NCBI RefSeq assembly: GCF_001640805.2
Contig: NC_066852.1
Span: 13,914,194-13,978,193, forward strand
Direction: 5' to 3'
From: Lates calcarifer
Lineage: Eukaryota > Chordata > Actinopteri > Centropomidae
Length of the DNA: 64,000 nt
In this document: positions 36,531-50,005 of the stretch, piece after piece
Position numbering within the stretch: position 1 is the stretch's first letter
Layout of the letters: the number at the start of each line of letters is the position of its first letter
Position numbers and translations under genes: made by a program
Notes under the pieces: model-generated
Database searches by the model: none
What the model saw: the letters and a program-made list of their open reading frames with translations, nothing else
What the model was told of the DNA's origin: nothing

Positions 36531-39500
36531 TATTAAAATTTTTTTCAGCTTGTCAAATATGTAAATTAACATTGCCTCACTATGTACATAGGAAATGTAA
36601 TCTGATCAGTGTTACCTTTCCCTCAAAACATATTTCCTGTTACAAATTAGTTGGATGTAATCATCATTTCTAGGAACAAGGTTGTGTGAGTGCACTTATG
36701 CACTTATGCACTTAAGTTTGCTGTCCTCTTACAGTGTTAACCACTTTTGGCAATTACTTAAGCACTTTGCTTGCATATTTACTTAACTATTCTAGTAGGA
36801 AATAAATTGACACATTTTGCGAAACCAAAAAAAAAGGACATCAAATGTATCATTTATCGCCTTTGGTGTGCACTATTTCTTTATCTCTCCATCTGTCCAT
36901 CTCTCTCTCTCATTTTGTAGCTTTTTTGTAAATTAGTCAGGTAGTACATAAATAAAGGCAGTGCTGAGCAAAACTATAAATGTGTGTTGACTGGGTCGGG
37001 AGGAGGTAAGATGTAGGTTTAACCTAAAATAGCTGTCTGTTTGAAATGGTCTTATGCATCTGGCAGAAATAGAAAAACATGGGTAACCAGTTGGAGACTT
37101 CTCTTTCCACAGCTGTTTTGATATGGTTTTCCCTGATCAGCGTGTTTTATGAGAGACTCATGAGACCTAGAAGAACCCAACCATGGTGAAGGATAAACCA
37201 AAACGAAGAGCCGAGAGTATCTGAAGGCTGTGTAGAACTATATACTTGGGGGGTGATTCTTTGTGGAATCATTGGTATTACTGACCCCTCCACATTACAG
37301 GTAGCGATATCACTAACTGTTAATATAATAATATTGCTTACTGGAACAAACTTTTAGTTAATCCAAATATTAAAATAACTTGTGTAACTGCAACATAATA
37401 CTATGCATCATGTGGCTGACAGGCAAATGTCGAGGAAATGATCATTCTTACACAGGATTTGCATGCAGCTTTTTGTAGCACAGTTGGAACATTCAACACA
37501 ACAGTAACTACAGTGGAATAAAAATACTCTGAAAATTTCAGTAATGAACTGTTCTTCACAAGAAGTCACATTATTGCAAAAGTGCAGTGTAATAGAAACA
37601 AAAGCAAGTTTCTCTTATGTAGGTTGAGCAAAACTAATCTTATTTTACATTTAGATTATTATTGCAGTACAACAGTTTGCAGTTTAAAACTTTACATTTT
37701 ATCTTATGGATTGGGATGAAATAGTAAAATAACAGACTTTGTGAAGGAAATTTAAGCAGACCTCAGTTCAGCGCCTAATAAGTTATGTACAGAGAACTCT
37801 GCGACTCAGCCTTTCATATTGAAAGTTTTAGCATGGCAACCCATGGTGGTCATAGGGCTGACTGTGAGCACAGATGTTCACACTATGTTGTTCTCATCCA
37901 GTTGTTATACCACCCAGCCATTTCACATACAGAGTAAACTGCTGGCTAACACTGTATAAGCTGTACTGAAACTACATGGCCAAAAATATAAAACTGATAC
38001 ACTATCACAAAATGAAGTCTCTATTAATTGGCAGTATGTTCTATTGCAGTATACTGCATGCTGTTAGAAAGTCCTGCAAACATCTGGACAACAACCTGTG
38101 GAAGTTTGTGTAAAAACACTAATAGTGCAGAATTGTGACTGTTTCAATATGTTGAATATTTCAGAACCATCACAACACAACAGTCTGTAGTCAAAACTGC
38201 AAGATTGCTTAACCAATGAAACAAACACAGGCAAAGTTTTGCAATCACTCACTGTGGAGGAAAACCTGTTCTCTGGCAACAGCAGAGGGAAACATAGCAA
38301 CCATGGCCAATTGGTAAAATTATGGCTCCAACATGTTGATAGCACCAAACCACAAATGAAGGTCGGTTCTGCTTGTAGTGAATATGAATTAATTTTTTGG
38401 TCCTAATTCACCCGGAGTAGTAGTTTTCTGACAGCTTTTGTCACTTTATGCTAGATTCATTGTCTTGGGGGGTAGATAACCATCTCTTTTTGGAGACAGC
38501 AGTTGTTTACATTCCACTATCACCTCAGTGTCCTTTGAACTCTTCTTGCAAATGCATCTGGTTTGTTCATCTTTCTTGCAAGCCTACTTAATTTCAACTA
38601 TTTACTCTGCTTTTGTGCCTGCTTCATGGACTTCATGGACAGAAACCATCACCACTAGATTAGAAGTGTCAGAGATGGGTTTTTAGGAAGATGATTAGAA
38701 ATGAAATGTGATAAAATCATAAATTGTAATAAAGCATCAAAATTCCTTGGTTGTTCAGGTTGTAGGAAAAATCAAAGTTGTGGAAAGTTTGAAATGCAGT
38801 TTTGGGCTTCTGCATACATTTTAATGTTGCAGAGAAACATTTAGTAAGAGAGAAGTAGTCATATTTTTGAGTCATATATAAACAATGTACCAGATAATTA
38901 TTTGGTGAAAGTATATTGGCTGTGGTGGGAGGCTGTTGAAATGATCTCTTCGAACAGATGTTGTGTTACAGTGACTAGTGTGCAGTGTCTGAAGACCATT
39001 CCCACATGCAAAACCCATTTCTCTGGCTGTCTCACCATGTAATTTGTCTTTGACAACGTGCAGTGAAGTGACATAACACCAGAGTAATCAGGGATACTTT
39101 GTCTAGAAGGGAAACACAAAGGCATGCCTCAGATTCCTTTTCTAATCTCCTGGAAGTAAAACAGAAATGTTAACTCAATAATACGAGCAATGCATTGTTA
39201 ATTCATCAAATTGCTTTGTTTTTGAACCTCTTTCTGGGCTGAGGTTTCCAACTGTTACCCAAGGCATGAGCTGTTGACACGCCGGATAGGCTTCTATTCT
39301 CAAATTTGGTTTTTATAGTCCATGTCTGCAGCTGCCCCTTCGCTTCAAAAAGAGAGAATCAGGCTGTTGTTGAGGCGAGGGTTTATCATTGCTGCCTGAC
39401 ACTTTTTCCACTGGTGTAATGGAAAATGAGATAACCATTTGTCTCTAAGAAATTATTTTATTTCCACTGATAATGACTCTTTATTTTCTTGTTGGAGAAC

Positions 39501-42203
39501 ATGAATTGCAAGTGAGTAAAATTAACATGATTTATATCAAGTACAGTTGACTTGATTATACTGTTCTGAAGTTGTGTCCATCAAACTGTCTACTGTATGA
39601 TGCTCATCTGTCATTACAGACAGGAGGAACTACTGTATATCACTACCCCTGCTGTCAGAGCATGTTTTTTTTGTGATTTATCCAGTTTATGGATTCTAGA
39701 GACATTTGTTTTGTTCATTTATTTTGTGTTCCACAGATAAACGAGCTGGAAAAATGACAGATGTAACAATGTTAAGACTAATCCCTGGGCAGTATGATGT
39801 TAAACATCTGTATCTCCAAGCTAGACTGTCTGATGAACTCCTGTGTCTTCATTAGGACCGCAGCAGACCCTCTCTTATACATCTGGCTTACTGGGCTGAT
39901 GAGAAGAGCAGTCCTGTGTTTCTGTAACTTTTCCAGGCAAGGACAAAGCTTGTTTAATTTGCTTGGCAAGGACTGACCTATGTCCAGGCGAAGTACTGAA
40001 CATTTTTCTTCGTGGTGCAGCCTCATTCCTGCTGTTCTCTTGACTATGACTGACAAGGTTTTCCTCAGGCACTGTGCTGGGCTGAGGGTGGCAGAGCTGA
40101 GTGTGTATGGAAATCATGTACAGTAGTTCACTTATACAGACTTGGGACCATGGACTCATGCAGGCGGTTCTGTTCTATAAGTTTTACCTATAAGTCATTA
40201 GATGCAGCAGTTAAAAAAAAAAAAAACCCAAACAGTTTTCCAGTTCCATTAAAGTAAACGTTTCCTTGCAAATTAACATTTGTAATTAAAGAGCAGTTAT
40301 GAAAATGTGTGATGAAGCTGCTTATCAAGCATGGCACATGTGCATATGATATAGTATTCTTCAATATGGCATGTAGATACAAAACTCTGAGTCATTACTC
40401 ACAGTACAACTGATACAGTGTCTGTAATTTTCCATTAACCAGTGTAATATGAAAATTAGGGGATCAGTAGACCGTGGGGCATTGTGCAGTCTGATCTTTA
40501 TTTAACAACTCTCATATAGTACATTACATTTGTTAAACAACTGAAAATGTTTAACAAAGAACATCTGGAACATTAGGGGTCTCATGTTCAGTATATGGTC
40601 TTGCTGGAGGCTATTGATAAACCCACCCCACTTGCAGAGTTGATTTTAAACTGCAATATGCGTATGGTATATGTTCAGCCCATATAATGTTATGACTTTG
40701 AGCAAAACCTCATTTATGCCTCGCCTTTATTGTCCCAAACCCCTTTTGGAACAGTAAAATCTTGAACTAACTGCTTGAACCATTGCAGCACAAAGATCCA
40801 TCTTGAGAATAAGCTCATTAAAGCTACTAAGCACCATGGTACAACAGCACATCTGCCTCGTGTTAGAATCTTTGTCCTTATTTTCCAAATGCCACAAATA
40901 TCATCACTCACATTTTCCAACAGGAAGCTGTTCACAGATAAAAGACCACTGTCTTAACCAGCTACAAAGTAATTTTAGGTATAAATAGCTGCTAAAAATA
41001 GTTGCTTTTCCACTGATTTGTGTCATTTGCAAGCTATTTTAAATGTGACATTTTGCTATCTGTGATTCTAGGGGAAATCAGCACAAAGTGTACGTCAGTC
41101 AGACAGACTCTCGTAGAGTATGTCGTATTCAGTATCCTGGAATAATTACACCCCCTTGTAATGTGAATTGCCTTAGCATTTAAAAACTTGTCATTTGTGC
41201 CCTTTAAATTAAGCAAAGTGGTGCTGCTCAGGTCATAGATTTAAACAGTCAATGTCATTACTTAAGTTGGTAAAAAAAAGTGTCCGTAAACATCAAAGGT
41301 CTTAAGCACTGTGAAGGGACACTCTAAGATTACTGTACAAATTAAGCTAATTACATTAGTAGTATAAAAATAATGTAGACATCTACATCTTCTGGGCATC
41401 AGACTTTTAAGTGAGATTTTTAAAAAAAGTTATACAAGGATGGATGATAGCAGACTTAATATGCTGTGTAATTTTCATCAGCACTAACTCAGGAGTCGTT
41501 CGTAAAGGGAGATTCATGACTGGAACTGAGAGTTCTGACCTCTGGCACCTATCAGGAGTATTAGTGCCCAGTGACCAGAGGTGGCAGAGCAGAGCTCCAG
41601 TGCCCAGTGCATGTAGACCAGAGGATACACTGTCAGACACAGGACGTACTCACAAGGTACTTGGTTGCCGTAGACAGAGCTCTTTCTGTTCACATCTGCC
41701 AAGTTTACAAAGCTTAAGAAAGGCCTGTTGTTTCTATGTGAATTCTTGTCTATGCGGCTGATATGGTGAGCTGAGTTAAAACAATAATAACAATAACAAC
41801 AGTGACCTCTGCAGAATTGGTATGGGAAACCAGACCGTATCCCAGATCCATCACAACTGTCCACTTGAATCCACAAAGAAAATGAAAAATGCAGCGTCAT
41901 TAGGGTTTTTCTTTCTGTGCAGACATGTTGCCTTTACCAGGTCAGTGAAGTAGGACAGTCTCCAAAAAGAGGACGACGGGATAATTTTGGTACACCTCGA
42001 TTTCAGTGTTTAATTGAAGTCATTACCTATGTACAGTATGCTTCATTTTGCTTGTCATGCTTTGTTTGTCTTTATCCTGCTGTTGCCCTTTAGAGGTGAT
42101 GCATGGCAAACAGCTGTGATTTGTAGGACAACGCAGTTCAGCATGAAATTATAAATGTTACACATGGAGAGCTAGTGTGTGTGTTTGTGTGTAAAAGAAG
42201 GGG

Positions 42204-42205
42204 AG

Positions 42206-42241
<36 letters not shown>
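42204..42241. repeat. (GA)n microsatellite
   Basis: About 15 perfect GA units preceded by imperfect ones, 0.75 kb before exon 2. Confidence 0.9.
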
Positions 42242-42246
<5 letters not shown>

Positions 42247-42987
42247 TCTTGGCCAGCCCCTGCTTGACCCTTGTTCACCCCTTCTCTCTCACCCCACCCT
42301 GAATGAGTCTTCTCCTAAACATGTGTGCAGCTGTCAGCTGGCAGAGTGTTTGTGTGAGTGTGTGTTGTATGTACATGTATGTGTGTGTTTGGACAAAGAT
42401 CATTTTTCATATTTCAATTATTATTATTTTTCCTCAGGAAGCAAAGTGAACATAATCTCAGGAATATGAAAACTGTAAAAAGCGAGGGAATTTTCAGAAG
42501 GTTTTGCAGTTTTATGCAGCAGATAAAAGAGTTATGATTAAAGCCTTTTTTCATTTTGATCTTGTCATCATAACAAGCTAGTTATTATGGTGTCATAATG
42601 CTATTGGCTTTTCTTGTTTACCGATTGCTTTTAATTGCGTATGTGTTTGTGGTTGCAGGTTTTCTTCATCATCTGGTGGATGCTAGATATTGCTTCAGGT
42701 GTTTTCATAGCAGCAAAGCCAAAGTGAAATTCAGCCTGTTTATTAGTCTGAGGCAAAGCTGATAATGTCTCTAGTGACAACATCTGGTGGTCCAATGAGA
42801 GAGTTGTTGGCTCGGTCCATAGAGATGATGATTGGCTCTGCTGCTCTCTCTCTGTACTTCTTTGTGTCTTTGTTTCTCCTAAAACAAACGATTAGACGTG
42901 AATGGTGCTAACCAAGCTAAAATCAAGTTTGTGTCTATACTGGTTAATAACTCTGAGTTTTTCTTTTTTCTCTTTCTCTCTTTTCAG

Positions 42988-43153
42988 CTGCGGCTCCAAA
43001 GTTAAAACCGATGAAGAATCCAATAATAGTGGACGAGGGAAAAAAGCTCACAGTTAAGTGTGAGGCCACAGGGAACCCTCTCCCCACCTACAGATGGTTC
43101 AAAGATGGCAATGAGCTGAAGAAAAACAAAAAAGTCAAAATAAGGAACAGCCA
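42988..43153 (+). CDS. nrg2: neuregulin 2, exon encoding the first half of the Ig-like domain
   Basis: The exon is bounded by ttttcag (ending 42987) and gtgagt (from 43154); entry phase 1, exit phase 2. Joined to the canonical exon 1 it covers residues 137-192. APKLKPMKNP at the start corresponds to the RPKLKKMKSQ linker of mammalian NRG2. Then comes the first half of a C2/I-set immunoglobulin fold: LTVKCEATGNPLPTYRWFKD, with the first disulphide cysteine at residue 161 and the core tryptophan at 173, followed by a lysine-rich strand NELKKNKKVKIRNS. In neuregulins this domain binds heparan sulphate and concentrates the ligand in matrix, and the lysine cluster fits that role. Both first exons (8232 and 31839) end in phase 1 and can splice here. 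The frame is open across the exon and no residue essential to the fold is missing. Confidence 0.95.
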
Positions 43154-44570
43154 GTGAGTACAAATCACCCATGACCTGTAAACTTAACACAAGCAGTGTA
43201 AGATGAAAAGAGACGCAGGTACTCCAAAGCTGAAGCATGGTTGTTATTTTCAGCCGACTGTGCTAACACAGTTACTCCAGGAAACTGTAGTTCAAAAGTC
43301 ATTTAAAAATCAACATCAAAACAGAAACTAAATAAAAACATTTATTTGATATTTGGCATTATTTGGCTTATTTGGCTTACTCCTGCATTGAAATGTAGAG
43401 CAATGACGTATTCTAAATCAAGTCAATTTATCATCCCTCTTTATGCCTGTGTGACTTTCTTACACACATTAAAGTTACATTTAGAGGCAATAAAACACAT
43501 CCACCCTCAATTCAGTACACTGGCAAGCAATTACTAGTCAGGTTTTGCTAGACGGAGTACGAACAGTGGCTTATGTTTGCTAACTTTAGCTCAGACATTA
43601 CAGTGCATATAACTGACCTGAGGGTGATTTTGTGGACTTCCTCTCAACTTGCTACTGTTACACCACATTTTCGGATGTCACAGTTAAACGTTTTAGTGAT
43701 TAAATTTCAAGAGTAAAACCAGATGAAAACGAACAGTACCCCACAAAATTGTTTCTTCCTGTTTTGGTCCTGTTCCATGGGTGTATTATCAGATCTGGAT
43801 ACAAGCCTCCAAGATGGTGCCCATTCATTTGAATAAAGATTGCTCAGCCAAAATGTTTTCTCTCCCAGTCACTCTCAGTCCTTAGTCCTTGGATCATATG
43901 ACAACCTAAATATACCTTTTTATACTTTAAAGATTAATAACACAAAGAGTTATGATTGAGCCTGTCGGCAGTTTAAGATGTCCTGTCAGAAGTTTTATTG
44001 ACGTCTCTTTTATAGTTAATGATTGAGAAGAATGCTTTCTGAGCTGCAAGGGATTTTATGTTGCAATACTGCAGTTGGCCACTGGGGTAAATGGCTGAGT
44101 GGCACTTCCAGGTCCAGTTCACTGATTTCGTCAATGTTCTTATTGCACTCTCCCTCATTTAATCATTACATAATCAAGGCAATTGATTCAAGACATCTGA
44201 AATGTATATTTTCAATGAATGTCTGAAAATTTAAAGAAGAGAGAGAAAACTTTTCAAAGCTTTGCAGCATGCTTTTATTTCACAATTATCCACTGTTACC
44301 ACATTAGCCAGTGGAACCTCTGTGATAATACGCTAGGTAGCTGTAACACTTGATCCCATTCTTTCTCTTTGTTAAGCAGTTTTTCCCACCAAATTTGCCC
44401 TCAGAGTAAGTTATTGCGTAGCCCTATTAACGCAGAGAGTTGGTGCCATGCTGCTGCTTGCCCTGTTGTCTGACTCCCTGTCCCCCATGTTTCCACTTGT
44501 TGCGTTTCCATGCTATTTCCTCCCTGCCCTGGTTCCCCTGACTCAGCTGTGCGAGTGTTGTCTCCCACAG
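43154..44570 (+). other. nrg2: nrg2 intron 2
   Basis: A 1.4 kb intron from gtgagt to tctcccacag that splits the Ig domain between its two cysteines at phase 2, a position also used in mammalian neuregulin genes as I recall. No other feature was noted in it. Confidence 0.85.
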
Positions 44571-44689
44571 GAAAAACTCCAAAGTCCAGATCAGCAGAGC
44601 AAAACTGGAGGATTCTGGGAATTACACATGTGTGGTGGAGAACCCGCTGGGGAAGGACAACTCCACTGGCACTGTTAACGTCCAAAGCA
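44571..44689 (+). CDS. nrg2: neuregulin 2, exon encoding the second half of the Ig-like domain
   Basis: The acceptor is tctcccacag, the donor gtgagt at 44690; entry phase 2, exit phase 1. The exon codes residues 192-231 of the canonical form: KNSKVQISRAKLEDSGNYTC then VVENPLGKDNSTGTVNVQS. LEDSGNYTC is the classic D-x-G-x-Y-x-C motif, and Cys212 pairs with Cys161 of the previous exon (51 residues apart, normal for this fold). Two glycosylation sequons, NYT at 209 and NST at 222, are visible. Mammalian NRG2 has the equivalent RKNSRLQFNKVKVEDAGEY followed by ENILGKDT, supporting the identity. Exit phase 1 fits the next expected exon, a serine/threonine-rich spacer and the EGF-like domain, which was not found in the remaining 19 kb. 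Confidence 0.94.
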
Positions 44690-45152
44690 GTGAGTAGTAC
44701 TGACTCCTAAGCAACAAGTGAAGTGGCACAGATGTACTGGCATTGTTGTTGCTCTTATGACTGTTCTCTTGCCAATTGAGAGATCCAGAGGAGCCATCGC
44801 AAACAGGCATGTAACAATGGTAACATGCATGAAGAACAACTGTCCACACATCTGGCTCTGGCCCATTAATCAGTGGAACAGTACATTGTACTTGGAGGTG
44901 AATGGAATTTAAAAGCAATGTATGGTGTGATCTCTCAGTTTTTCATTCCCTGCAGTCTGCTGGAAGTGTAAAATCTCACAAAAATACACCGCACAGTGCC
45001 TTCGCCCGTCACTAGAACACAACAAAAGCAGACTATAGAGTATAAAATCTAAAACACAGCTCGACAGAATATGAAAGTTGTTAAAAAAAAGAAAAGAAAA
45101 AAGTGTCTAAATCTTCAGAGTGTGTGATAGAATCTAACAGGCTTGTTCAGTA

Positions 45153-45178
45153 GTGGTGTGTGTGTGTGTGTGTGTGTG
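45153..45178. repeat. (TG)n microsatellite
   Basis: About 12 perfect GT units, 460 bp after the donor of the second Ig exon. Confidence 0.9.
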
Positions 45179-47008
45179 CATTGCTGAGTTTTGCAAAGTA
45201 CTGTAGCAGATGAAAGAGTTTTGATAACAGCTGTTTCCATTTGGTGGGGTGGTGAGTTTGTGTTTGTTCCAAGCAGTGCGGGTAGTGAGTATGTGTGGCT
45301 GCTGTGGGTATAAAAAAAAAATATAAGGAACCCTACACAGCTGATACAATTCATGTAGCCTTGCATCTGCCTCTTTTCAAGGAAGGACTTGATGTTATCT
45401 GGTGCCGGACTGTCAAAGAACTGTACGGCAGGTTGTCTGGCACACATGAGTCAGAAACCGCTTGATGTGCTTGAGGAACTGCAACTTTCTGCTGGCACAT
45501 TGAGTTCACCTGACTGTTCCATCTGAAGACTGCTGAATAATGTCTCAAGACTTTGATACTGTGCAGACAAGGGGGCTGTGATGTTGAACAGAGTCAGTGC
45601 AGAGAGTGTTGTGTTTTTTTGTTTTTTTTTTATGGAACATGCATGATGACATATTTATATACATGCTACTGCAGGTGAACCATTTCTGAGTTGGTTAGAT
45701 TCTTATATTCACAATACTTTCATTGCTTTTGGAGAATCGGTGCATTAAAAATAATGCAGTGCCAAGGAACGTTCCTCATACTGCACTACAGAGGAGATAC
45801 TCTCATTCTCATTGCTGACCTTGACAGCAAGATGATTTCTGTAGACATCCCACACTGGCACGAGAGGTGTAGACACTGGTGAGGAAGAGGGAGGGACTGG
45901 AGTTTAGCCATCACTCAGTGTCCTTGTATTCACATTCAGGCACAATAATCACTCCCCCTTCTCTCTTCACGTTTGTCAAGGCCACCTTTTACTGCTATTG
46001 TTTACAGTTAACAGACCTAAGCTGGGCTGCATTATTAGAGTAGCAGCTCTTTTCAGATAAAGAAAGGGCCCATTGTGTTTGAAAACACACAGAAAATGCA
46101 GCAGCTCCAACATGAAAGTTTGATTTCTAGTAAACAATTGTGCAGAAAAGAAGTCATCCATCTTGTATTTAAGTGGGGCTGCATTTAAAAAAAAGCTTCA
46201 GTTTTTTTCTGCATGTAAAAAGCTTCAGTTGAGTTTTATAGCCAGGTCGTGTGACTAATACTGTATGCTTGTTATGACACTTGGCTTTATTCCAGTGCAG
46301 TGATATATTTCTTCTTACTCGTGAGCGTGCAATATTAAAGGTGTCGGTGACGCAACATTCCAAGACATACAGTGTTCACATTTATGAAAAATTAATTTGA
46401 TTAATGGTAATCACTGAATAACAAGCATGTTTAGTGGCAATTAGATAAAATGGGTTAAATCGTGCTCCACACCCTGCAAAGGTCGGGGGAATCCCTGGTG
46501 GTAGCACCTGTTTGTTGAGTGTTTAATGAAGGCTTATGAACATGTGACTAGTGGCCCATGAAACTCTATATGATGATCTTAGCAGGCGAAAGTGCTGGTA
46601 ATACAACAATATCAAAGAAAATCTAATATTACAAAGCAATGAACAAGTGGCCTGAGATGTACAGTAGCCACAATGGATAAACCCTGACTGAGCAATGATA
46701 CGGTACACTACACAGTGTTTTCACTTACAGCACACACTGTTTTAGGCAAGCAAAATATGATATCCCTACATCTGGCGCAAAATATTGAGTACCTTTGGGT
46801 GCAGCTAATAGTCAAACCTGATGTTGGAGCACATGTGTGTATTTGTGCCTACTGCCTTGAATCTCATGCACTTTTGTGTATGCCTGTACATCACTGTATG
46901 TTCTTTGTGCGGCTGTCTGTCAGCGTTGACATTCGTTCAAATCACCCATGGATATTCAAACAATGGCATCATTGTATGTCCTATCGTGTGCCATGATCGC
47001 TAGATGTC

Positions 47009-47034
47009 TGTCTCTCTCTCTCTCTCTCTCTCTC
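47009..47034. repeat. (TC)n microsatellite
   Basis: About 13 TC units inside intron 3. Confidence 0.9.
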
Positions 47035-47579
47035 GTGTGTTTCTTGTTTGTGTATGTGCGTGAAAGTGTTTGTTCGCTAGTCAATAAAAAGTCCCATTGT
47101 GTTACAGCAGCATGCCTAGTTCCGTCATGCTTCAGGGGAAAAGGCAAGACAGGGCGGATCAGGGGTGGTATGTCCATAGGTAGGGGGAGGGCAATATATA
47201 CGTCAATAAAAGGAAATGGCAGTAAACGGCTTAAGTTGCTGTGATTATCATATGCTGATGAAAGGCTGAAATGGGCAGATGTTGGAGAGAGAAAAAGACA
47301 TGTTGCGTTTGCAGTGAATGTTTGTGAACAATAATGGGCTCTCTCTGCTGTATGAAACAGGTTGAATTTAAAAACATCTGTTTGCAGCAAAATCAAGCAA
47401 ACAGCACATTTGGTTCAGAGGACATGTAATTCATTTAGACCAAGAGCTGCTTTTCATTGTAAGGTCATATGAGAAATGACTATTGTGTTAAAAGGGCTGC
47501 AGTGGAGCACGCTTGCCTGCTGCAGTATGTTGCCGAAGCAGCATGTAGCCGCAGTGTTATCTGTGTATGTGTGCCTTCT

Positions 47580-47815
47580 AGGGAGGGAGAGCGAGGGGAG
47601 GGGTACAGATGTAGATGGACAGAGAGAGCAAAAGAAGGAGAGCGCCTGGATAAAGGGGGGGCGGGGGGGGTCCAAAATGAGGGAATTCATGACAGAAAGC
47701 AGACGAAGACAACTGGGGTAGAGAGCGAGAAGGAGGATACAGCTAGAGGGAAGAGAGACAGACTGTGAGGAGAAGAGAGAGAGAGAGAAAAAAGTATGAA
47801 GAGGAGGAAGACAAG
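47580..47815. repeat. purine-rich low-complexity region with G-runs
   Basis: Mostly G and A on the plus strand for about 230 bases. It includes ggggggg at 47655-47661, a single C, then gggggggg at 47663-47670, and it closes with gagagagagagaga near 47780. Open frames across it are composition artefacts. Confidence 0.75.
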
Positions 47816-49947
47816 AGCCTGCTGTGTTGCAGAGGAGACTTTCACACCCATTTTAGATTGCAGTTAGTGCTCACTAGGTTCGTCCGAGGCACCTTCCCAC
47901 TGTATCTGATGTCTGCAGCCAGGTGCCAGGGCATGGCTGTTTTTCCTACCTGTGCTGTAACCACTGACAGTATCTAGCATGCTAACACAGCCTGAACGAG
48001 CATTATCAACGTGAGGTCTCTGAGGAAAATACAATCAGCAGAAATATCGGCTCTGACTCCAACTTGCGCAGGCAGAGAGAGAAAACTAACGATCACACAC
48101 GATAAAGTCAAAAAGCAGCTTGGCACAGGAGCATCATTCTAACCCTCTCGTTGAGCACATGGCCGTGCCTGCCTGCTATGTGCTCTGGTGAAAGGCAGAC
48201 TGGGAAACCATCACTCAGCTCCACCACATGGTGAATACAGGCCACCACAACCCAGCTCAGCAGCTTGGTACAGACTCTTGCACTGCCATTGATTTGACTC
48301 ATTGTTGCGCTGGTGTGAGGTGCAGGGTGGGGGTAGCCTTTAATTTATCTAATTATTAGAATTATTCATTTATTTTTGTTTGTTTTTTTCTGATTTTATT
48401 TATAAATTTTTTGGGTGGTGGGGGTGTTCCGCATTGCTTTTTCCCCCAGAGTAAAAGTTCTTCCTTTGCGTTTGCACTGTTGTGGATTGTTACCATGGGT
48501 TTTTTTTTAAAGTGAAACTGTAGTTCTCTGATGAAATTACAGCTGAACCAAAAACAGCAAAACATTTTATCGACGGGTTTGGACATAGGCATGTTGAGTT
48601 GATATGCATAGCATCAATTACACAGGGAGTGCCAGACACACCTGACACGTAGCCCTGAGGTGTGATTAAATAGGAGTTGCCTAAACATTCCTTAAATAAA
48701 AAAGATATATGTCAGTTTAGAGTGAAGTGTGTTATACATAGGGGTATGTGTATTGGAGGAATCACTGCCACTTGCCCTAGAAAAGCAAAAACATATAAAC
48801 CCTCACTACTGATGCTACGTAGAACAGCTGGTTATTACCCAACTACAGCTGACCCATATCAATATTTGTGTAGCAAGACAAATGCGACACCCTTGTAACT
48901 CTGAGCCGAGATGTGGTGCATCGGTTGTGCAAATTGCTGTGGGCGGGAAAAAAATAACCAGCAGGGCTGAACCTAAACTTAAAGTAACCCCCCCCCCAAA
49001 AAAAATGCATTTTAAAGCATGCAGCACATTGTGGCTTTGTGCCAGCCATGCAGTTTGCCAATAGCATTGAATGTTTGGACCCTATGTGGGGATTTCACTC
49101 ATGTCTTTCTGTTAGACCAGTCAGAAGAGCAATGCACACTGTCAGCTGATCGAGTGCCAGTTAATGTGTAATTATTCAGCACAAATGGTCGGACGTTCTG
49201 CTGACTTGAATGTTTAAGTTGCTTGTTATCAATGATTCAGCCCTAAGACTCATTTAATAGTCTCTCCTCTTTGGCTACATTTTAGCTGCTTTGGAGTTTT
49301 GAAACATGAGATCAATCAGTGAAGCAATTTTTACATTCTTCTCTGAATCCACAAGACTTTCCCCTGTGTTTTATTGTTTGTGTTTTGCCAATGTCGGCAT
49401 TGTGACAGAATGCATAACAGTACACAGCATGTGCATGAGTGCGCGTCTCCTGGTGGTCTGGAATATCATATGTCCTTTTGGCAATTTCTGTAACAATTGC
49501 TGCCTTTTCCAGGGTGATGTTTTCAGCCTTGTATGCCCAACCCCCAGTGTAGAGGACCAGGGACCATTTGTTGTCCATGTGGTCTGACCTCTACCCTGTA
49601 ATCAGTCTGGCATGGTAAGACCTGCTGGCCTTCTGCAGAGCGGTGTAGTATATCATCAACTGTTTTCTATAAGGCCAGTGTGAAGAAGCAACACTAGTCA
49701 AAGTTTGCTTGGCTCCACGTGGCTTCAGATTAAGGCCTCCCATTATCCTACAGGCTGCTGTGTTGTGATAAGCGCTTGTGAGGCAGCCATGTGTCTGCAG
49801 GCTGCAGGTCACATCCTTGGGGGGTGCTGCACACAGCTCCGCTGAGAGAGTGTGTGAGTGTCCAGGAATGTGTTGATGGAAATCACAGCTGAACATATGA
49901 TTGCTCCAACCTCAGCAGTCATGCTGGGGCCCACCAGCAACAATTTC

Positions 49948-50005
49948 GCGCACGCACGCACACACACAGTCCCACACACACACACACATACACATAGATA
50001 CACAC
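49948..50005. repeat. interrupted (CA)n microsatellite
   Basis: Blocks of cacgcacgcacacacacac, then cccacacacacacacacatacac and further imperfect units. Confidence 0.85.

Larger units (their letters stand above)
31927..42987 (+). other. nrg2: nrg2 intron 1, 3' part, between the alternative first exon and the first Ig exon
   Basis: Mostly AT-rich intronic DNA without recognised exons. Contents noted: TG/GA microsatellite just after the alternative exon (31989-32045), a possible old repeat at about 34260-34460, the inverted copy of the dispersed repeat (36190-36530), a poly-A run near 40214, and a (GA)n microsatellite at 42204-42241. The intron ends in a good polypyrimidine tract, tttctctttctctcttttcag, before exon 2. 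Confidence 0.7.

Noticed and set aside
49480..49590. Acceptor-like gccttttccag followed by an open frame ending in a stop
   Set aside because: In the phase left by nrg2 exon 3 it reads straight into TGA, and there is no polyadenylation or domain evidence for a terminal exon.
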